A DNA stretch of 64,000 nucleotides from Amphiura filiformis (taxonomy: Eukaryota; Echinodermata; Ophiuroidea; Amphilepidida; Amphiuridae), in contig NC_092639.1 of assembly GCF_039555335.1 (NCBI RefSeq), positions 36,101,791-36,165,790 on the forward strand, in the 5' to 3' direction. A program made the position numbers and the translations under genes. This document shows, one piece after another, positions 37,601 through 45,500 of the stretch (position 1 is its first letter; each line of letters opens with the position of its first letter). A model generated the notes under the pieces. The model saw only the letters and a list, made by a program, of their open reading frames with translations. It did not search any database and was not told the origin of the DNA.

Positions 37601-40600
37601 TAAGTTTTGAACCAGAGCACCTATAATCATGCACAAAGACACTTTTTCGGATATGTCGAAAGTACAAGGATTCCGATTCTGACATTGGTTTGACATTACG
37701 GCATCATTTTCACCCAGAAATCCAAGATGGTGGCCGGCACCATCTTGAAAAATTTAGTTTTGAACAAGAGGACCTTAAATCGTGTACAAAGACACTTTTT
37801 GGATAAGTCGACCACAAGGATTTCAAATTTGACATTACTTTGACATTACGAACTCATATTTACCCAGAAATCCAAGATGGTGGCCGCGGTATCATCTTGA
37901 AAAAAATAAGTTTTGAACCAGATTACCTAAAATCGTGTACAAAGACACTTTTTCCGGTAAGTCGACCCCAAGAAATCCGAATGTGACATTAATTTGACGT
38001 TACAAAATAATTTTTGCCCAGAAATCCAAGATGGCCCCCATTTGGTAGAGCGTAAATGTGATTTTTGAATGAAAGCAGAAGCATAAATGTGTCATTTCCG
38101 CCTTATCTGGGGTTCATGTTCCTTATATGGGGTTTAAACTGCCTTATCTTGGGTTTACATCCCTTATCTAGGGATAAGGCTCCTTACCTGTGGTTTGGAC
38201 GGCCTTATCCTGGGTTTACGTTCTTACCTGTGGCTAAGATGCCTTAACCTTAGCATATCGCAGTCTAAACCCAGATAAGGCATCTAAACCCCAGATAATG
38301 CGCCGTAACCCCAGATAAGAGACGTAGACCGTCGATAAAGCAGTCCAACCCCCAAGTAAGGCGCTTTAACCCTAAATGAGGAACATAAACCTAAGATAAG
38401 GCATCTAAACCCCACATAAGGTGCCCAAACTCTAGATACGGGTCGTTAACCCCAGATAAGGGTCGTAAACCTCAGATAAGACATCAAAACCCAAGATAAG
38501 GCGCCTTAACCCCAGATAAGAGACGTAAACTCAGATATGACAGTTTAAACCCCGATAAGGCGCCGGAACCCCAGATAAGGGACGTACACCTCAGATAAAC
38601 CAGTCCCAACCCCAAATAAGGCGCCTTAACCATAAATAAGGAACATAAACCTAATATAAGAGAAGTAAACCCTTATCTGGGGTTTAGACTGCCATATCTG
38701 AGTTTACGTCTCTTATCTGGGGTTAAGGCGCCTTATCTTGGGTTTAGATGCCTTATCTGAGGTTTACGACCTTTATCTGGGGTTAACAACCCTTATCTAG
38801 AGTTAAGGCACCTTATGTGGGGTTTAGATGCCTTTTCTGGGGTTTATGTTCCTTATTTAGGGTTAAGGCGCCTTATTTGGGGTTTACGTGTTTTATCTGG
38901 GGTTCACGTCGCTTATCTGGGGTTACGGCAAGCATCATCTGGGGTTTATATGCCTTATCTGGGTTTAGACTGCGATATGCTAAGGTTAAGGCATCTTAGC
39001 CACAGGTAAGGAACGTAAACCCAGGATAAGGCCGTCTAAACCACAGATAAGGCGCCTTATCCCTAGATAAGGGATGTAAACCCAAGATAAGGCAGTTGAA
39101 ACCCAATATAAGAGACATGAACCCCAGATAAGGCGGAAATGACACACTTATGCTTCTGCTCTCATTCAAAAATCACATTTACGCTCTACCAAAAGGGGGC
39201 CATCTTGGATTTCTGGGCAAACATTATTTTGTAACGTCAAATTAATGTCAGATTCGGATTTCTTGGGGTCGACTTACCGAAAAAGTGTCTTTGTACACGC
39301 TTTTAGGTAATCTGGTTCAAAACTTTTTTTTTCATGATGGCGCCAAGCGCCCACCATCTTGGATTTCTGGGTAAATATGAGTTTGTAATGTCAAAGTAAT
39401 GTCAAATTTGAAATCCTTGTGGTCGACTTATCCAAAAAAGTGTCTTTGTACACAATTTAAGGTCCTCTTGTTCAAAACTAAATTTTTCAAGATGGTGCCG
39501 CCACCATCTTGGATTTCTGGGTGAAAATGATGCCGTAATGTCAAACTAATGTCAGAATCGAATCCTTGTACTCAACATATCCCAAAAAGTGTCTTTGTGC
39601 ATGATTATAGGTGCTCTGGTTCAAAACTTAAATTTTCAAAATGGTGGTGGCGGCCATTTTGATTTTTGGCCTCAGCTAAAAATGCCGGATTTTCGCGAGG
39701 GACATGGTGGCTATTTTTTTTCTAAATGGTCCATAGAAGTCTAATCAATCGTCAAACCTTACTAGCCAGAGAGTGGTCACCAAAGTGAACTTTTTCCCCT
39801 AACTATGATTTCAGCGTCATTGTATTTTCAAGTAAAAAAAAGATTGACACAAGGTTTAATAAATACAAAACATTCCTTTTATGTTTCAGCTTTAAATATG
39901 TAGTGATGACTCATGTATTAAGTTGTAAGCATCCGCATGAATTGACTTTCAAAAATGACCCTAAGCGAGGAGGTCGAAATTTTGGTAAACTAACCCTAAA
40001 CAAGGATTTTACTCAAATAAAAACACCCTAAACGAAGAATTGGTTTGAAACTTTCCCCTAAACAAGGAGATCACCCTGAGTGAAGAATTGGCTTGAAATT
40101 TATGGTATGATCGGTATGATTGTCATTCAGTGATGATGATCGGCTATTCAAGGGGCTCCAAATTTTTTTTTAATCTGGTGTAAAATCGCTCAGAAATCAC
40201 TCTTTTGTGCAAACTAACTTGATAAATATGTCACCACTAATGGCAGTTAATCGGGTAATTTAAAAACTACCCTTTAAGCGAGAATAGTTCTTAAAAAAAA
40301 CACCCCTTCTTCCAGTAGAATGAGTGTTTTGAGACCCTAATCGCGGATCCGTGCGGATCCTCGTTTTGCTTTTCAAAACCACCCTAAATCCGTGTTTTCT
40401 TTCATGTGGATGCTTACAAGTATAATTCTGTGTGGCACCCCTGGACTAGGTCACGCTCCCCTCCACCCTGCCTTAAGACATAGTACTCGTACATTGCAAA
40501 ATCCGCCCTTTTTTAAGTTAGGAAATGTGCAGCACATGTCAATTTCTTTGATTCACATAGACGCAAATATTGCTTGTGGATGTTGAGGTCACAAAACAAT

Positions 40601-40733
40601 GATTATAGCTACATGTAGTAGTAAGAACTAGTTCCTAAAATATACCTACCACTGGAGCTGGACCTGGTGAGGATAGACTTCTAACAAAGCCTGGGAGTGA
40701 AGATGAACCTTCACCTGTGTTGGGGCTTGCCAT
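19539..40733 (-). CDS. TRPM-family cation channel, N-terminal region (12 coding exons; C-terminal half not found)
   Basis: Twelve minus-strand exons with matching phases give 525 codons. In order they match the TRPM homology region (SLOG/LSDAT fold): [33 protein letters not shown]-type [69 protein letters not shown], the helical [15 protein letters not shown] and [22 protein letters not shown], then [12 protein letters not shown]. In the family this part is cytosolic, assembles the tetramer and can bind ligands such as ADP-ribose in TRPM2. The six-helix pore, TRP helix and any C-terminal enzyme domain were not seen. About 20 residues usually found between LYN and IGKVV also seem absent, so a small exon may be missed. 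Paralogue (M1/3/6/7, M2, M4/5/8) is not assigned. Start is the first ATG after an untranslated leader, at 40733. Confidence 0.88.
20284..20589. mobile_element. ~305-bp MITE rich in GCTCCTGGTT repeats, copy A
   Basis: caagccttgaaataagc at 20284 is mirrored by gcttctttcaaggcttg ending at 20589. The interior repeats ccaggagcaa/ttgctcctgg in both orientations. Same family as 53650-53957. Confidence 0.75.
20768..21398. mobile_element. TTAA-flanked foldback element, copy 2
   Basis: TTAA at 20768-20771 and 21395-21398. Landmarks match copy 1 in order: tatgaacatttggacagtat, cacatcagacatatcg, the inner gatatggattttttt hairpin, and gctcattccagatccc. Lies in the TRPM intron between exons 11 and 12. Confidence 0.8.
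21633..21873. mobile_element. MITE with TATGTGATGCGATCAAGCAAAAT ends
   Basis: tatgtgatgcgatcaagcaa and ttgcttgatcgcatcacatg are inverted, about 30 bp with few mismatches; 240 bp in total. Confidence 0.75.
21874..24314. other. TRPM intron, no feature recognised
   Basis: AT-rich sequence without supported exons on either strand. A piece at 22970-23170 looks like a decayed dispersed repeat (ggggcataaccaggattta). Confidence 0.5.
24316..24408. repeat. Short hairpin repeat
   Basis: ggtcagggacaaatgatttg and caaatcatgtgtccctgg are inverted around a 45-bp centre containing aattgcgcggagattgcgcgg. Confidence 0.6.
25076..25420. mobile_element. ~345-bp MITE with GGTGGTACTACACCC ends
   Basis: ggtggtactacacccctt (25077) is mirrored by aagggtgtagtaccacc ending at 25420. 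Inner inverted matches include tataggggcaagga and tccttgcccctata. Confidence 0.75.
25421..27375. other. TRPM intron; purine-rich tract, no exon supported
   Basis: A GAGA-rich purine tract covers about 25955-26110. Several splice-like signals occur on the minus strand (for example 25600-25770), but the pieces do not join in phase and do not resemble TRPM. Confidence 0.45.
27376..27513 (-). CDS. TRPM exon 11
   Basis: Acceptor CATGCAG, donor GTAAAA. 46 codons encode [20 protein letters not shown], then [20 protein letters not shown] and LYNSK. It matches FxxALxxxRVxFVxLLLExGVxxxxFLTxxRLxxLYN of TRPM. Confidence 0.92.
28421..28518 (-). CDS. TRPM exon 10
   Basis: Acceptor ATTTCAG, donor GTAAGA. 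Encodes [20 protein letters not shown], then [12 protein letters not shown]. This is the strongly conserved QLxLALxWNRVDIA helix of the TRPM ankyrin-like helical region. Confidence 0.92.
29101..29380 (+). repeat. Candidate SINE with B-box-like GGTTCGATT
   Basis: gcattcacctctcgccatgg and cctgggttcgatttcatg resemble the promoter half of a tRNA-derived SINE, and ttataaatctgtgcatttat with attta repeats resembles its tail. No functional tRNA fold. Confidence 0.4.
29385..29797. mobile_element. ~413-bp MITE with ~40-bp TIRs, touching a TRPM splice donor
   Basis: atatgtgacgtatcatgtca...ggagacacttttgggcagg is mirrored by cctgcccaaaagtgtctcc...tgacatgacacgtcacatat. The right end lies 10 bases inside the intron that follows TRPM exon 9 (edge 29808). 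Confidence 0.85.
29808..29874 (-). CDS. TRPM exon 9 (67 nt)
   Basis: Acceptor ATTACAG, donor GTAAAT. Encodes [20 protein letters not shown], matching the TRPM I-T-V-x...LExAILxALxK strand/helix. A transposon ends only ten bases inside the donor side of the intron. Confidence 0.85.
29964..30293. mobile_element. ACCGTATTTC MITE family, copy A
   Basis: taccgtatttcctcgaatag and ctattcgaggaaatacagta form the ends; interior shares aagcttacc, caataattgg, ggaagtgaacctgg and aaacgccccc with copies at 32746 and 59134. Confidence 0.8.
30627..30750 (-). CDS. TRPM exon 8
   Basis: Acceptor TTTTCAG, donor GTGACT (weaker than the others). Encodes [20 protein letters not shown], then a Lys-rich helix ending KIAKNKSQ. 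This is the helical segment that follows the nucleotide fold. Confidence 0.82.
30785..31030. mobile_element. Diverged relative of the 10211-10469 MITE
   Basis: atatgtgacacaatcaaggg, the central cgtcaaaatgtagcattt and a right end with aggtcatgacatgg parallel the element at 10211 but with many changes. Lies just upstream (on minus) of TRPM exon 8. Confidence 0.5.
31670..31841 (-). CDS. TRPM exon 7
   Basis: Acceptor TTTGCAG, donor GTAGGT. Encodes [17 protein letters not shown], then [20 protein letters not shown]. It matches the TRPM GGPNTI...PVVVxGSGRAADxLA block; Gln replaces the common Arg after GSG. Confidence 0.92.
31933..32530 (+). pseudogene. Non-LTR retrotransposon reverse-transcriptase fragment
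   Basis: Frame from 32012 reads [20 protein letters not shown], then [38 protein letters not shown] and [16 protein letters not shown], the N-terminal RT motifs of jockey/CR1-like LINEs. Upstream sequence ([13 protein letters not shown]) lies one base out of frame and meets a stop, and the RT ends abruptly after LDFSA, before the catalytic xADD. It is a dead fragment, antisense inside a TRPM intron. Confidence 0.85.
32746..33089. mobile_element. ACCGTATTTC MITE family, copy B
   Basis: taccgtatttcgtcaaatag and tatttgacgaaatacggta are the ends. Same orientation as copy A, 43 bp from TRPM exon 6. Confidence 0.85.
33132..33324 (-). CDS. TRPM exon 6
   Basis: Acceptor TTTACAG, donor GTAAGT. Encodes [20 protein letters not shown], then [20 protein letters not shown] and a helix. 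LVDDGTxGxYG is the most recognisable TRPM nucleotide-fold motif. Confidence 0.93.
34014..34211. repeat. 24-bp minisatellite, 8 copies
   Basis: Unit gtcactatcatagcctgtac plus tttt or cttt, about eight uninterrupted copies with one variable T/C site. It lies about 50 bp downstream of the TRPM exon 5 donor. Open frames on both strands are by-products of a unit divisible by 3. Confidence 0.95.
34261..34385 (-). CDS. TRPM exon 5
   Basis: Acceptor TACACAG, donor GTAGGT. Encodes [17 protein letters not shown] and [17 protein letters not shown], a close match to the TRPM HVGxAL...IGIAPWG block. A 24-bp minisatellite lies about 50 bp into the following intron. Confidence 0.92.
35064..35277 (-). CDS. 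TRPM exon 4
   Basis: Acceptor GCTACAG, donor GTGAGT. Encodes [52 protein letters not shown] and [11 protein letters not shown]. This is the central SLOG-like Rossmann segment, with the two glycine motifs conserved across TRPM. Confidence 0.92.
36134..36290 (-). CDS. TRPM exon 3
   Basis: Begins with the last base of a split Leu codon, then [10 protein letters not shown] (the zinc-ribbon-like CxCGR of TRPM) and [14 protein letters not shown]. The donor chosen is GTAAGA after the Lys codon ending at 36134, because it joins exon 4 in frame and gives the expected FQG...K-YIRVS. A second GT at 36099 would break the frame. Confidence 0.85.
36553..36659 (-). CDS. TRPM exon 2
   Basis: Acceptor TGTCTCAG, donor GTAAGT. 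Encodes [20 protein letters not shown] followed by an acidic [11 protein letters not shown]. This corresponds to the W-I-x-x-T-F-x-x-R-x-C opening of TRPM proteins. Ends with two bases of a Leu codon. Confidence 0.85.
36757..37161. mobile_element. TTAA-flanked ~405-bp MITE, copy A
   Basis: TTAA (36753-36756; 37162-37165) flanks aggtccattcagtgat and atcactgaatgggtct. The centre has a duplicated palindrome atttagatactgacagtatc. A reverse-oriented copy lies at 59887-60227. Confidence 0.8.
37197..37405. mobile_element. ~200-bp palindromic MITE
   Basis: cgcatggttctgccat...gaggagagcctcgatctgg is mirrored by ccagttcgaggctctcctt...atggcggaaccatgc. It sits between two other inverted-repeat elements. 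Confidence 0.7.
37411..39820. mobile_element. 2.4-kb palindromic foldback element
   Basis: The ends atagttagggggaaaagttc/gaactttttcccctaactat and gaccactctctggctagtaa/ttactagccagagagtggtc are inverted, and similarity continues inward through both arms. Each arm holds three to four ~145-bp units built round cagaaatccaagatggtggcc, then an array of ~22-nt units (ccttatctggggtttaa). The symmetry centre is near 38.6 kb. No transposase. Lies in TRPM intron 1. Confidence 0.9.
38095..39140. repeat. Array of ~22-nt TTATCTGGGGTTTA units with switching orientation
   Basis: Four blocks: G-rich units on + (about 38095-38265), complement (38266-38668), + again (38668-38998), complement (38998-39140). Unit core is TTATCTGGGGTTTA, with a variable 6-8 nt spacer alternating between gcctta- and acgt-type. 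Confidence 0.9.
39923..40419. mobile_element. ~497-bp MITE with TTGTAAGCATCC ends and CCCTAA-ACGAAGA repeats
   Basis: ttgtaagcatccgcatgaa and ttcatgtggatgcttacaa are inverted ends. The left interior repeats ccctaaacgaag/aaccctaaacaagg about every 25 bp. Confidence 0.75.
40650..40733 (-). CDS. TRPM exon 1 (coding start)
   Basis: The spliced exon spans 40650-40749 (acceptor TTGTAG ending at 40750 on the minus strand, donor GTAGGT from 40649). ATG at 40733-40731 opens [19 protein letters not shown]..., a low-complexity Ser/Pro/Gly leader, and ends phase 0. The frame is open upstream into the presumed leader exon but contains no earlier ATG, which decides the start. Confidence 0.72.
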
Positions 40734-41964
40734 ATCCTGATCAGCCAATCTACAATGAAAAAGACAAATAATAATGTTGGTGAATTTTATGCACTGAGGG
40801 ATAAAATAGAATTTTATCACATGGTGGACCCTATGTGCAATTCAATACTCCAAAATTTATGTTTCACAAAAGGGACAGGGTGACATTCATTCAGATGAAA
40901 CCATTTTTTACATAGCCTACCGTACCATAGTCCTGAGTCCTAATCTAATTTGTAGACAGCACACTATCTACCTACATTTTGTAATGTATTGAAACGATAT
41001 GGTCACCATGACAGTGAACACAATATATAATAAGAATAGGCAGAAACCATTCATTATTTAAGTAACTTGAGTTGTTACATTGTGTGCCAGGAATGACATT
41101 CAAAATTGGTGAGTCTGTTGAAGCAATCAACCATATTCCAATCATCTGTGAGCTGATTGGGTACCCTACGCATCACACACTTTTTTTAATTTGTGAGAAT
41201 CAATTTGTTCTTGCAAGTCATGCAAATTATACAGCCTCACTCTGTGTGAGTCATGCACTCACGGCAGTGACACAGACAGGAAGCAAACATTAATTTAGCC
41301 GATTTCAATTTCATGATTTAGCTAGTACCGTACCGTATTGGTCCGAGACCGAGTATAGTCCCACCCGTTTTTTAGGTGAAAATTTTTCACAATTGGGGGT
41401 GGGATTATACTTGAATTTCAAATTGAGTACCCCCACCCCCAAGAACAGCGGGGGGGGGGCTCGAGAGCCGGACAAAAACAATGGTATCCCGGAATCGGAT
41501 GTGCGATCGCAGCCGCAGGGCAGGGAAAATGAAGGAAAATCATAAAATGTTACTTTAAATAATTTTAATTTTAATTTTTTGTTATTATTTTGATGAAAAG
41601 AATTATAAAATGTTCTGGTATGTATGAACGGTTGTTTATGCCCTTTACTAGTCATGAAAATATATGAATGAACACCGGCCTGATTTAGTCATGAAAATAT
41701 GAACGAACCCCTAAATTCACAATCACACTCACAGCAAATGAATGGGCAATGCCTGGCTGTTGAATTCTGAATTCCGCACTCGCCCGACTCGCAGCTTGAT
41801 TAAAATTAATTAAATTATGTGGATGTACAATATATCCATAAATTCTTTTGGACATTTTCGTATTCCCTAGACACTGCTGACTTATAAAAAGAACACAAAA
41901 ATACATATAAACCTTTATATTTAGCTCAAATACGAGACAAATCCTTCCCCACCCAACCACTTAC

Positions 41965-42030
41965 CTTGGAAATCGACCTGGGAAAACCAAGATCAAAACA
42001 ATTACAGTGCGCCCTCTCTCCGTCAGCTCT
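41965..42030 (-). other. Candidate 5' untranslated exon of the TRPM gene
   Basis: A strong donor (TCCAAG|GTAAGTGG on the minus strand, exon edge 41965) lies 1.2 kb upstream of the start exon, whose acceptor lies before its ATG. The upstream end of this exon is a guess. No ATG is present between it and the start codon in the open frame. Confidence 0.4.
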
Positions 42031-42488
42031 GGTTAAATGGACTTACTCATTATAAAAATAGGTAACTCCTCTAAAGTGACCAAAATAATTGGGCTATTTC
42101 TCAAAAAAATATTTGACTGTATTTACCCACATTTATAATAAAACAATATTTTATATATTGTTTAAAATGACAATAATGTTACTGCAGTGGTTTGAATATT
42201 GATTTGATGAAGAATTTTTTGCTCCAAAATGAAGATTTTACCTAAAATGCTTATTGGAAAAGTCTAATTTCCGACCTTTAAATTTGACACATGTTGTTTT
42301 TCCGCGGATAAAAGAGGTCATCGATTTCATGAGTGACGGAAGGGGAATTCCCACAGATATTTTTCTTTTGCAAACAAATATGAACCAGAAGCTACCAGAC
42401 ATTTCATGCAATATGTGACGCAAATACACTATTGCAGTTAAACGTAGAGATTACTGCAGTATAGTGTGGTGTCAAGCGAACTGCAACG
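42031..42488. promoter_or_regulatory. Probable shared promoter region of divergent TRPM and TPR/ankyrin genes
   Basis: The candidate TRPM leader exon points left and the + strand ATG lies at 42489, leaving about 0.45 kb between them. No clear TATA box was identified. A bidirectional promoter is an inference from gene geometry only. Confidence 0.4.
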
Positions 42489-42567
42489 ATGGCAGGTCTT
42501 CCACCAAACTTTGCCGGTGGATTTGGCTTCCCGCCACCACCAGGATTGCTGCAACAGCCTCCACCAG
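42489..42567 (+). CDS. TPR/ankyrin gene exon 1 (start)
   Basis: ATG at 42489, donor gtaaga at 42568. 26 codons of Gly/Pro/Phe-rich sequence plus one base. The G left over plus AA of the next exon gives Glu, so exon 1 and exon 2 join cleanly across an 8.9-kb intron. An alternative in-frame Met exists in exon 2 (MEFIAIL). Confidence 0.72.
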
Positions 42568-45500
42568 GTAAGACTATATTTTTTGAGCTTGCAATATTTT
42601 ATTGATTTGAAAGATTCACCCTAATTTGCAAATTCTTACACCCCGAACATCAGAGGTGTATACACTGTCACAGCTTTTTGTCAGCTGTGAGAGTGAAATG
42701 TGTTCTCCAATCATTACCAATCCCAATTTATATTTCATATTTGATTTTTGACTTCATAAAAAAGATTAAGAATTTTAATTCTTTTTGGAATTTAAAGGTA
42801 TTTTTTAAAAAGGGTCATTTCTCCAAAAACGCCATTCAAAAGGGTTCTACATAAATTGTACCATAGGCCCTATTATAAGAAAAGTAGGCCTACCGGTATT
42901 TTACATTTTCGGATTAACGCCTCTTCAGAATAAAAACCGCCGGAGTAACAATTAAACTTTCAGAGAAGCAATCTTTTACCATTCTGAGTATAACTAAATT
43001 AATGGCAAACATTTTCGGACAAGGAACCCTTCACAGTTCACGCTAATAAAACCTTTCAGACAAAATGACTTTTGAATTAGACAATAATAACTGTGCACCA
43101 TCTATTTTGAGGTCATTGTGTGAAATCGGAGGGTTTTGTTTTGGGCTGAGGCCCAAAACAAAACCATGAAATCGGAGGGGTTTGTTTTGGGCTGAGGTAT
43201 TTTTCCGAGGGCGCGGTAGCGCCCGAGGAAAAATACTGAGGCCCAAAACAAAACCCACAATTTCACACAATGACCTCAAAATAGATGGTGCAAAGTTATT
43301 ATTGTCATTCATTACCGTCGTATCTAATATTTTGAACAAATCAAAATGGCATTTTATGTTATTTTATGCCATATAAAACGCTGTTAAATATAACCAGTTT
43401 TAATCATTTTGTAACCTATCCTACAAAAAAATCAACCAGGCGAATATAACATTCGCGCCGACAACAAGAGCTACCAATCACAGAAGCGAGACGGCATCGC
43501 GTAGGCGTGTGCGTTGCCATAACGCGTAGCTTATACACGCACGTGAGCGCAGAAGTCATTGTTGAGCGTCCGGAGTCATTGTGAGTTATTAATGACCTCG
43601 CAATTAGTGCGCGGTCAGGCAATCAATTTCTTTTGATTGGATTACAGGCTTCGCGTATATTAATGAGGTTATGAATGGATGACAATCTCAATCTGTGCAC
43701 ATTTTCAAACGCGCATATAAATTTGTAATTGTATTAATCTGCTGGTGTTTTTTGGGGGGGAGGGGAGGTTGTCCATTGTTGTTGTGTTTCCTGTAGTGTA
43801 AATCCATGTACGGTATAGTGTTACAAGTTCTTATTTTGTACATGTTTGGTACTGCGCAACAGCAAGCGCTGTGTATTATTATTATGTTTATTATGTCATT
43901 TATTTTATTAGTACTAACATATATAGATACATCCACAGCCCGATCCACAGCCACTAACCCACTACCCAATCCACAAGCATTCTGAGGCACCAGTTGACTC
44001 TAGTCTTGCCAGAAAGACTTCAGTCTTTATCATAAACATGACATCTACGGACCTAATGATAAATGAAGATACTGAGTTACAATTACTGGAACTACAGACT
44101 CACTCACTGTTTGGGTATACAGCAATCATATATCAGACAGAGAGAATTGAGCAAGTTCTAATGAATATATTTAGTAAAACATGAGAACTGTGTTCTAAAC
44201 ATAGATAGGTTAAATTATAGCAGTTCCAGGCTAAAGAGGGAATTACCAGGCAGCGTCATAGCAAGGATTTGACATGTGTCCATCATTTTCACAAAAACTG
44301 CCTAGATCAAAAAAAGTTGACCCTGGGGGTTCAGTCAGAACTTTCTAATAGCTATAGCTATATAACCTAAATTTATTAGTCTGTTCTCGTTTTCAGTTCA
44401 CAGAACTTGAACAAGCATTATTTTTAGAATTCAGCATCTGTGAAAGGCATTAGTCTTGCTCGCAGAAAAGCACTGTACATGTACATGGGAATGAAGATCG
44501 TCTAGGGCTCACACTAAAAACAAGGAAAAGTCAGAGGATAGGCCCGCAAACAATTATAGATCTCGATTTCGCTGACAACATAGCACTATTGGCCGACAGT
44601 CTCAGTGGTGCCGAAGAGCTACTCCATCTTGTTGAGACTGCAGCACTAACAGTCGGTCTGAGCATGAACGCCAAGAAAACCAAGGCAATGGTTTGCAATA
44701 TGGCTGCATCCCCAATCCGACCACTTGATAGAAGTGAGCTTGAAGTAGTTGATGATTTCAAATACCTTGGGGCTTGGATTGGCAGCAGTGAAAAGGATTT
44801 TAACATCAAAGTAGGTAATGGTGCCTCCAACGGACGAGGTACAAAACACACCAAGGATCAAAAGATGATACAAGAGGATACCTAGAATATATAAAAACAG
44901 AAAGATTCGAGCCAGGTATACCAACTTGGTGTGGGGAACAAAGACAAGATAAAAACTAATGCAGTATGTAAACCAGAATGGTGTACACGGTTACTGCACT
45001 AGAAAAAATCCAAAACCACAGGGATAAAGCCCAGGTATGGAGGGCCTGCAACAGCATGAACAAGATATGGAAGAGCAGCCTGCCTAGAAATCTTAAAACC
45101 AAGCTTTCACCACCACAGTCGAATCAGTTCTGATGTACAATGTATGGTGCAGAAACCTGGACAATTACATCAAAGTTTAGGAAGGCCCTTGATGGTTGTT
45201 ACACAAGCTTGAAGTAGTTGATGATTTCAAATACCTTGGGGCTTGGATTGGCAGCAGTGAAAAGGATTTTAACATCAGGAAAGCCCAGGCATGGAGGGCC
45301 TGCAACAGCATGAACAAGATATGGAAGAGCAGCCTGCCTAGAAATCTTAAAACCAAGCTTTCACCACCACAGTCGAATCAGTTCTGATGTAGGCTTACAA
45401 TGTATGGTGCAGAAACCTGGACAATTACATCGAAGTTTAGGAAGGCGCTTGATGGTTGTTACACAAGACTACTGAGAAAAGCACTTAATGTCACCTGCTG

